From Xiphias gladius (Eukaryota > Chordata > Actinopteri > Istiophoriformes > Xiphiidae): a stretch of DNA of 64,000 bases. The stretch's first letter is position 1, and every line of letters begins with the position of its first letter. The notes under the pieces were generated by a model. The model made no database searches. It was not told the origin of the DNA and worked only from the letters and a program-made list of their open reading frames with translations. A program made the position numbers and the translations under genes. Shown here piece after piece: positions 48,601 through 64,000 of this stretch. Location: the NCBI RefSeq assembly GCF_016859285.1, contig NC_053408.1, positions 12,657,213-12,721,212 on the forward strand, given 5' to 3'.

Positions 48601-50819
48601 GATTTGCATGTCATCTCTTGTGCAAAACATTTCTGACAGTTGATTCACATGTTAGATTGACTACTTCCTGCTGGACGTTACGTCTTTATCTGCTTTCACA
48701 ATGTTTGTGTTACAGAGAACATGCAGGGGAGCGTGGGGGGCTTCTAGCACAGTGTTGCTCAAACTGGGGACCAGTGCCAAACACTGGGATGGAATTTACC
48801 CGGTCCCTGAACCCATTACTGTACATTGATATTTTAGTCAGACAGGAGAATTTTATTAATTCTACTTAACCAAGCAGGTGACATACAGTCCCAAACAATA
48901 AAAGAAGATGGCTTCACCATCCTTGTGGCCAGGCAGCTTAAGAAACAACATGCTTGAAGGTTTGGGGTTGTCGACAGCCATCTCCACAAGGCCCTGACCC
49001 ACCTGTACTGTCGCCCCTGTGGCCATGACGACAGCAGCAGGAGGTGGAGCATGGGGGTTAACACTAGCCATTACGTTTGGCATGGCAACCCCTTCACCAT
49101 CCTGACTACCCAGGGGAGGCTGCTGTGCACCCACCAGCACGCCGGGAGGGGCGAGAGGGGGAGGCGCGGAGAGGTGCAGTAGGGAGAGGGGAAGAGTGGG
49201 CCTCTCCGCCCTCCCTCCAGCCCCCACCGCCATCGCCGACGGGGCCGCCACCGCCGCCTGGCCGGCTGCTCCCTCCTTTGCCCCCTCCGCCTGCTCTCTG
49301 GCCCTGTCCTTCATGCGTACCCCAGTGTGGACCGACTGGTGCCGCCGCAGGTTGTAGTTGTTCTTGAACTGCTTGTTGCAGATGGCACAGATGTGGGGCA
49401 CGCGGGTCGGCCGAGACACTGGCTTCACTGGACCAGAGGGAGGCGGGGGACAAGACGGAGAGAGAGAAATCCGTTAATTTCAAAGAGGTACTTTTATAAT
49501 GACAACAATTCCAATAAGAAGGAAACTTGTGATGTGACAAGATTAGGAAATGAGGTTTACAGGATAAACGGTTGGTCTAGTGCTGATATTGAAGTATCAC
49601 GTGGAGTAAAAGGTTGACAGAGATACAATGACTAGGCTAGGGAAATTTGGTCGAGCATCTACCTCCGGCATCTACCCTGTGACTAACTGTTGAATCGACA
49701 ATGTGTCTCAGCTCTAATCATAAGCTGTAGCTCTGCCGAGCACCGGGGCTTAATCTGGTTTAGTTGAAAACTGAAAGTTTCTGAGATGTCAACATATAGC
49801 AAGATTACATGTAACTAATAACATATTGTACTTTATATTTCTGAGTGTGACAAAGTAAATGTGATTACCACATCCGTTTTAGGGTTTAATAACGGTAATT
49901 ATACACCTATAGTGAACAAATGAATATCAAGAAACATTACAATGCTGTTGAACGTGTCATGTGCTGGTCGATTGCTTATCTCTGATATCATGGATGTTGA
50001 GCTCCGGTGTCTCAATGTGAAAAATCCAATTTGAGCAACCGGGCTTTTTGACTTCAGTTGAATTTTTAGATCCAAATTGAGCTTAAAGAACTTAAGCGAT
50101 TTGACTGTAGTTCTTGAATATTGGGGCACATGAAAACGACCTCCGGCCATTGCACAGAGAGGGGACTTCAGACCACATAAAGTCAGGCAGAGTAATGATT
50201 AAAATTTCCCAGTTAAGTATTTAGATTCAAATCTATTGCGGCCATCATTTGGACCCCACGTGTCCGGTCTTTCCATCTGTCTTCGGTGGGCTTTTTATCA
50301 CCTGACCGAGGTCAGTACTGGCACTCGAAACGGGTGTTGCTTTTGCTCTTAACGGCTCCACAGGTGCAGAGTGCAGTGCGGTGTCCCTCACCGGGTAGGG
50401 GTTCCTCACTGAGAGCGGCCGTGTCCACAGTTGAAGGAGGCTGTGTTATGTGCTCTGTGGGTGGGGTTTGGGGAGAACTCGTATGCACTGGCATGAGCTC
50501 TGATTGGAGGCCCCCCTCCACTTGGTTTTGGGTGGGAGTATTCTGGAGAAGCAAGTAGAAGGCCATCACCAAAAGTAAACACAAGTCACAGCATTATCTT
50601 GAGGTGCTACATTGTCACACAAGATGTGCGGGCTGCAGGACACTCACTCGAGTGGCCTGCGTGAGAGGACAAAAAAAAAAAAAAGGAAAAAAGGGAAAAA
50701 AAAGAAAAGAAAAGAAAAAAAAAAAAAGCGCGCTGTGAAATGAGAAGCAGAGAGACGGGCCAGGAATGCCCGCTCAACAAGCCTACCTGGAAGAGAAAAG
50801 TGCTCCAAGCAGCATCCAT
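45612..50819 (-). CDS. maz: maz, MYC-associated zinc finger protein, complete
   Basis: Seven coding exons, right to left: 50819-50787, 50542-50392, 49427-49003, 48440-48193, 47630-47567, 46921-46750 and 45955-45612 (stop 45612-45614). They total 1437 nt, encoding 478 aa (human 477). The product is a nuclear C2H2 factor that binds GC/GA-rich promoters and can act as an insulator with CTCF. It starts MDAAWSTFLFQ and continues to STVDTAAL, shared with human MAZ. Eight C2H2 units follow. Clear ones include CAICNKQFKNNYNLRRH, CETCGKAFRDVYHLNRH, CPICQQRFKRKDRMSHH, CPHCGKAFSRPDHLNSH and CESSFATKDRLRAH. The last exon adds CNRSFTTLTYLRVH and CHLCGVHCKTPTQLQGH, as in the human isoform with the GFTT ending. 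The Ala/Pro-rich linker between fingers 1 and 2 is unlike mammalian poly-Ala tracts. VEZF1 is the main alternative, but the linkage and the last exon favour MAZ. Confidence 0.93.
46297..46413. repeat. Short MITE with perfect 17-bp terminal inverted repeats
   Basis: tttgacattttgggaaa at 46297-46313 and its exact inverse tttcccaaaatgtcaaa at 46397-46413 bound a 117-bp element in a maz intron. The termini match those of the long element at 5621-6363. It is probably an internally deleted copy of that family. Confidence 0.8.
46543..46668 (-). repeat. tRNA-derived SINE remnant
   Basis: On the minus strand 'atggtttaggagttaag' resembles an A box and 'gaggtttcaaattcgagac' a B box. They are followed by 'gggaacctttgttgcatctc' and 'ttgtttcctgttgtctcc', a body I recall from common teleost SINEs. 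It lies in the maz intron next to the MITE at 46297-46413. The family name is uncertain. Confidence 0.5.
50676..50728. repeat. Polypurine (A/G) tract in maz intron 1
   Basis: Almost pure purine run with poly-A blocks broken by single or few Gs, about 60 bases inside the first maz intron. It is a pyrimidine tract in the maz sense. Confidence 0.8.
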
Positions 50820-51767
50820 TTTGCGCCACAGCGATGGAGATTATAAAGTCAGCTCCTGATTGAGATCGAGGACAGCAGCCCTTGCATGGTTTGGATCGGC
50901 CCGCCGACGGCTGGGGCGCAAGCGGTCGACTGTCCCGCCGCAGGGACGACGGGGCTCCCGGGTTCTCTTGAAAAACGCGAATAGACTCGTCGGCACAAAT
51001 AGGCTCTGCTCATTGAGGTAGCCTCATGCTGTCAATTAAAATGCACGCAGCTGTTGACTAACGCAGGCTGCCGTACACGGGCAGGAGTGGAGCAGGCCGG
51101 GTCCAATAATGGCCTGTTTCTCTCTGACTTTGGTTTCTAACTTTAATTCATCAAACGCTCATCTCACTAAAACGCAACATCACACAACCAAACTGCCTTT
51201 CAAAAACCCCCCAAAAATAAAAAATTAAAAAAAAATGTTAAAACCCGCATATTACAGCATTACACTTTAGCAACAAACAAACCATTCTACGGGAAATAAA
51301 TGCATTTTCACGCAAGAGAGCAAATATGGGTTATAGCACACGTATCTGGCAGAACAGCAGCTCATGCTTTGTTTTTAATTTATGAATCTATTTTTCCGAT
51401 TTCCCCCAACAGGCCAATCGGGTGTTTGTCGAAGCCTCGCTGTTGGATTCAAGCCCTGACCCCGGCGAGCGGCGCTCTCGCCGGGCCGCAGCCTATCGCT
51501 CCACCTCGGCCGTTCAGCTGCGAGGATGTCATCTTTCTTTTTTTATCGCCCGCTCTCCCTCCTCCCTCCCTGTCTCTTTCTTCCTTTTCTTTTTTAATTC
51601 CTCTTTCTTCTCCCCCTCCTCTCCTTTCCTCTCACCGCTATGTCCCACTTGCACTTAAAGGGATAGGGTTTCCTCTTTGGACACCCCCCTCTTATTTCCG
51701 TCTCCCTCGGCGGAGCCTGTCCTCTCCCCTTCCTTCCTGAGATTTTCGGCCGACACAAAATGCACCA

Positions 51768-51804
<37 letters not shown>

Positions 51805-51960
51805 TCTTTCTTCCTCGGGCCAACTGGAACAAATCTCCCGCACCGCAGAAAACAGCCAGAATGACTTCCCATTACCGGAGAGATGACAGACGCATCTTAA
51901 AGGGGTAGTGCGCACAGATCCTCCCAGTCAGCCCATAAAAATGATGTCAGAGTCAGATAT
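50820..51960 (-). promoter_or_regulatory. maz: GC-rich maz promoter/5' UTR region
   Basis: CpG- and G+C-rich blocks lie at about 50880-50990 and 51415-51530, directly upstream of the maz ATG, in otherwise AT-rich DNA. A (TG)n run sits at 51772-51801. No TATA box was picked out. No other gene was found running the opposite way. Start sites are unknown. Confidence 0.5.
51772..51801. repeat. (TG)n microsatellite
   Basis: About 15 TG units in the maz upstream region. Confidence 0.9.
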
Positions 51961-52455
51961 AGTACACAGGACGAATAGCAGCTCAGGATACACACACAAT
52001 AGATGAGGGTAATTGTCTGCATTGCATAGATACAGATAAGGAAAAAGGCAAAGCATGTAATGTGGTGTTCTTAACCTATGTATATATCTGCAAGGAGTGA
52101 GAATCTATAATAAACAACTTACTAAACCCTAAAGATTTCTGGATTAATCGATCAGCTGATGGACCAAACTTACCTGCCAGCTACTTTGGTTAAGCAACTT
52201 AAACAGTTTGAGTTCATTTTTAAGTAAATATCCCCCAAAACATACTGGTAAAAGTGAATATTTGCTGATTTGCTATGACTTTAATCTGAATATCTTTGAG
52301 TTTTTGACTCTTAGTCTGACGGAGGAAGTCATTTTAACATTTCAATTTAGGCTGTGGAAGTTGCAATGAGCATTGTGGGCGTTTTTTTCACTATTTTCTG
52401 ACATGTTACGGATCAAATGATTCACTGAGAAACCTAGAAAATCTCCTTCTAATCT

Positions 52456-52742
52456 AATGTTGCAACTAATGATTATTTTTGGTTTGGTTGGTAAAATAAA
52501 TAGTAAAAAATAGTAAAAAAAAACCAAAATTGACGTATTCAGATCAAAAACCCAAAGATTAAGTGTAATACCATAGGAGACACAAAAAAACCCAGCAGAT
52601 TTTCACATTTAAGAAACTGGAACAACGATTTGTTTTCTTTTTTTCTTATTATTTTTTTTAAAATGCGTTACATGATTAATTAACTTCTGTCAATCAACAA
52701 ATTTTTGTTTCAGCCTCTAAAATAATGGTTAGTTGCAGCCCT
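52456..52742. repeat. MITE-like element with 'gttgcaactaatgattatt' termini
   Basis: The left end (52459-52477) reads gttgcaactaatgattatt and the right end (52721-52742) carries aataatggttagttgcagcc, its near inverse. The A/T-rich body is non-coding. This is a fairly complete copy of a family also seen near 14985, 36841 and 62668. The inverted termini suggest a nonautonomous DNA transposon. Confidence 0.65.
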
Positions 52743-52947
52743 GTAATAAGCATCATAATAATATTGTCATCAGAGTAAAGTACATCAAATCCAGACGAGT
52801 TAATGTGTTAATATCAATTTATTATCTTTTTTTTTAAATTACTTTTTAAAGCACCCCATTTCTTTTCCAATACTTGTCCTAGGACCCTTCTTCCTTCTCC
52901 TCCTCAAGCTTGGAATTGCTTGATTTGAATATTTAATAAGGATTTCA

Positions 52948-52994
52948 CCCCCCCCCCCACCCCCCCACCCCCCATCCAAAAAAAAAAAAAACAA
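52948..52994. repeat. C-run tract followed by poly-A
   Basis: Three C runs (11, 7 and 6 bases) separated by single As, then a run of about 14 As. The minus strand is G-rich and could form a quadruplex. The tract is non-coding and lies in the maz-taok2 interval. Confidence 0.8.
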
Positions 52995-55567
52995 AACCAA
53001 AAAACAAAACTCTGCAAGACACAGATGAGCCTGTGTTGCTTCTTCGTCTTCATCCTTCATCCAGGCACAGATGCAGGAACGGAGACTCCCCGCTCTCGTC
53101 ACAGCCTCTGACACTGACAACAACCCGTCTACAAACAGTACCACACTGATTTCCCCAATACGAAGGCCGTCCCGAGCCCGCCAGTCTTAGTTTATATAAG
53201 GAGTTTATGCATGCACTGAGATTCCAACCAAGCATAAAGTAGTAGGTTATACAGGGAATTGTCTTGAGCTGGTGTTTCTGAGTCATACAAACAGCAGGGT
53301 GATTATCTCTTTTTTTTTCTTTTTTTTTTTTCAATTAAAATTAATAAAAAAATAAAACCAAACAAAGAAACAAAACAAAAAAAAGTCCAGCTATCTGTGA
53401 TCTCCTTCAAGTAAATGACAACTCGCAAGAACAGAGTAAACCTCTGGGCCTCAGAAGCGTCACATGCATCCTGCTCACGGAACACTGATTGGCGTCTTTC
53501 TTTATCTGCGAGAGTGGGCATGCTCCGGTCACTGCTGCTGTTGCCGGCACAAGAGGGTGCACGTTCACAGCAGCTCAGTCGACGCCCGTCCTCTCACTCT
53601 TTCTTCTTCTTCTGCCTTTTCCTCACACACTTCCAGCTCAAGGCGCTGGTTGCATGCTGCACCCTTCGGCAGTCAGATTATCAAACTCGGCTTGTGCGAT
53701 CTCTCTCTCTTCTTTTTTCCCCGTCTGTGTGGAAACTTATTCCTGAACCAAAAACAAATAGATAAAAAGGAAAACCAGCATTTACATTCCAGTGGCCAAT
53801 TGTAGAATCTTTTTTCTTCTTTTTTCTATAAGAGTCCGGAGGAGGAGGTCAGAGTTCACGTGAATACCGGGGTGTCGCTGTTGAAGGAGTGTCTTTTAAA
53901 ACCCAGTTGTTTTGTTGACTAAAAAAAGTGGCAATATAACTAGACTTTACCGCTCGACACACATACATAAATCATTAACAATTATCAATAATCCCTTATT
54001 AATAATCATTAATACCTTGAACACACACCATACCTGACAATGCAACAGTTTTTTTTATCATCTATTTTTTTTTTTTTTTTACAGTCAAAAGTGGGCCCTT
54101 TTCTTCTCGCGAGAAAAATGTGAACATCTTTACAACAACAATTACATCAGGATTAGTTATGGTAATATTGACACCTATAGAAAATGCAGTTGGAGTTGTC
54201 GCTCTAAACCTTGAATTCAATAATTATTTGAATATATCAAAATTACTATCATTATCTTTGTTACTCTATAAAACCAAATGACTTGCTTTTGTTTTTAATA
54301 TTCCCATAAATATGTACATTAAAGATCAAAAATGTGGGACAAGTGATCTTAAATGCCAGTGAAACTTGGACAGGTACGGTACAATTCAAATGTGTTTGGT
54401 CATGTTTACAAATGTTTTTTTGTACATCTATCTCATGCATTGGAGTGACTCCCATAGACACCTATGTTGTTTAGATACTCAATATGTCATGGATGCCAGA
54501 AAGCTTTTTTTTTTCTTTTGTATTTGTACATGTCCTCACAAATGTTTCTCCTCATCCCAGCTGCATTTTTAGAACAGAGTCTCTTGGCTTTACAAACATT
54601 CTGTGTATTTGTATTCACTTTTGAATCGTCTTGCAGTCATCAAATAAAAATTTTTGATGGCACGACATCCCTTTAAGAACCCCTTAAAGGCATTGGTGAC
54701 GTTCCAAGCAACTTGTTTTTGTTGTGTGTGTGTGTGTGTTTTATACACTTAATACAAAAGAAAAAAAAAAAAAAAAAAACAACAAAACATCATCAGTTGT
54801 AAATCAATAAAAAGTGTTTTCCAGGCTCCACCAGGCTGGAGACTGAAGTAACCCATCTTTTGTGACTCTCCCCCTTTTTTCCTTTCTGGAGCCCAAGTTG
54901 CGAGTGCTTGCTAGATAATTTCTGGACACTACAGACTACATACACATACATACACAATGCAAAACAAAAAAAAACCCCATCATTTTCCTTTTTTCTTCCC
55001 CATGTCCTCTCTCTTTCTCCATTCCAGCACAGAACATCATAGAAGAAGACATGGCTGCCGTCCCCTCTCTCTGCAGCTCTGGGAGGAAAAAAAGGGCTAA
55101 ATGTCCCTCCTTTCGCGCATCCTATCTTACTTTTATACAGGCGGTAACAAAGATAAAAACATTAAACACAAACCTCCTCTTATTTTTTTTTTTGACCTAA
55201 TATCACCTTAATCCAGTGGTATTACAGGTGGTTACATTCCTCCCTCCCTCTTTTATACCTGTGAGAATGGGAGAAAACCTCTCTACCCACCCTGAGTCTA
55301 AAGAAGCAGGGTGCAGCTCAATAATATCAGTTTTTCCTCTCTTTGCCTCTGATGTGGACTGATCTCTTTGCCTTTCTGTGCATTAAAAGGGTGATACCCC
55401 TAAATCCCCTGCATTTCAGCTTTTCTGAGAGTTTAGATCAGTCCAAGAAAGGTTACAAGGCAAGGAGGCAAGCTGAGAGTATTGAGATGCAACCTGTGAT
55501 AGCTACCTTCCTAAATCACTCCTTCCCTTCATGCTACCACCCTGTCCGCTCTCTTCCTTCCTGTCGT
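52995..55567 (-). other. Probable taok2 3' UTR and flank
   Basis: Non-coding sequence downstream of the taok2 stop, with many long T and A tracts and a short (TG)n run near 54724-54740. No convincing polyadenylation signal was chosen. No other gene was recognised. Confidence 0.4.

Positions 55568-64000
<8,433 letters not shown>

Noticed and set aside
48862-49540. Alternative minus-strand frames overlapping maz exon 3
   Set aside because: Only the frame with C-A-I-C-N-K joins its neighbours in phase and gives zinc fingers. The others are Pro/Gly/Arg-rich by-products.
50312-50391. Extension of maz exon 2 beyond 50392 to the in-frame stop (residues after EEPLPG)
   Set aside because: A GTGAGG donor at this point gives the phase needed to join the finger-1 exon. 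The read-through would end the protein before any finger.
51300-51740. Open frame of 146 codons (+) upstream of maz, possible divergent gene
   Set aside because: Low-complexity Ser/Pro/Phe composition from a T/C-rich stretch, with no domain or splice evidence.

Overview
The window is nuclear DNA of a bony fish, most likely a percomorph-type teleost. It holds short GT-AG exons of vertebrate genes, AT-rich introns with microsatellites, and several degraded foldback or MITE-like repeats of kinds common in teleosts. There are no bacterial operons, no CRISPR array, and no recognisable retroviral or other virus-like element.

Seven protein-coding genes could be read exon by exon. All are orthologues of genes in the human 16p11.2 neurodevelopmental interval. 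Left to right they are: doc2a (+, 3' part only, 4090-8958), prrt2 (-, 18970-20021), kif22 (-, 22733-29142, complete, 625 aa), pagr1 (+, 30458-32252, complete, 276 aa), tlcd3b/fam57b (-, 34887-38453, complete, 302 aa), maz (-, 45612-50819, complete, 478 aa) and taok2 (-, 3' part only, 55568-59962, continuing beyond the right edge). For the three partial or uncertain models the exon phases also agree. For the four complete ones the summed exon lengths are exact multiples of three.

Layout: 1-4.1 kb is doc2a intron or upstream sequence. 9-18.3 kb is a gene-poor stretch between the convergent doc2a and prrt2. 20-22.5 kb is the presumed prrt2 upstream region and kif22 3' flank. 29.1-30.5 kb is a head-to-head kif22/pagr1 promoter region. 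32.4-34.9 kb separates the convergent pagr1 and tlcd3b. 40.0-40.4 kb is the probable tlcd3b promoter. 40.5-45.6 kb is intergenic plus the maz 3' region. 50.8-51.9 kb is the GC-rich maz promoter region. 52-55.5 kb is the taok2 3' region, and 60-64 kb is a taok2 intron.

The genes do not form an operon or a single pathway. They cover synaptic vesicle release (doc2a, prrt2), mitotic chromosome movement (kif22), H3K4 methylation and transcription (pagr1, maz), sphingolipid metabolism (tlcd3b) and MAP3-kinase/cytoskeletal signalling (taok2). They share conserved linkage, but the order and orientation differ from mammals. I found no convincing new biological system. The most interesting points are the reshuffled synteny, the cell-cycle-type shared promoter, lineage-specific protein changes in taok2, maz, prrt2 and doc2a, and several structured repeats and perfect hairpins.
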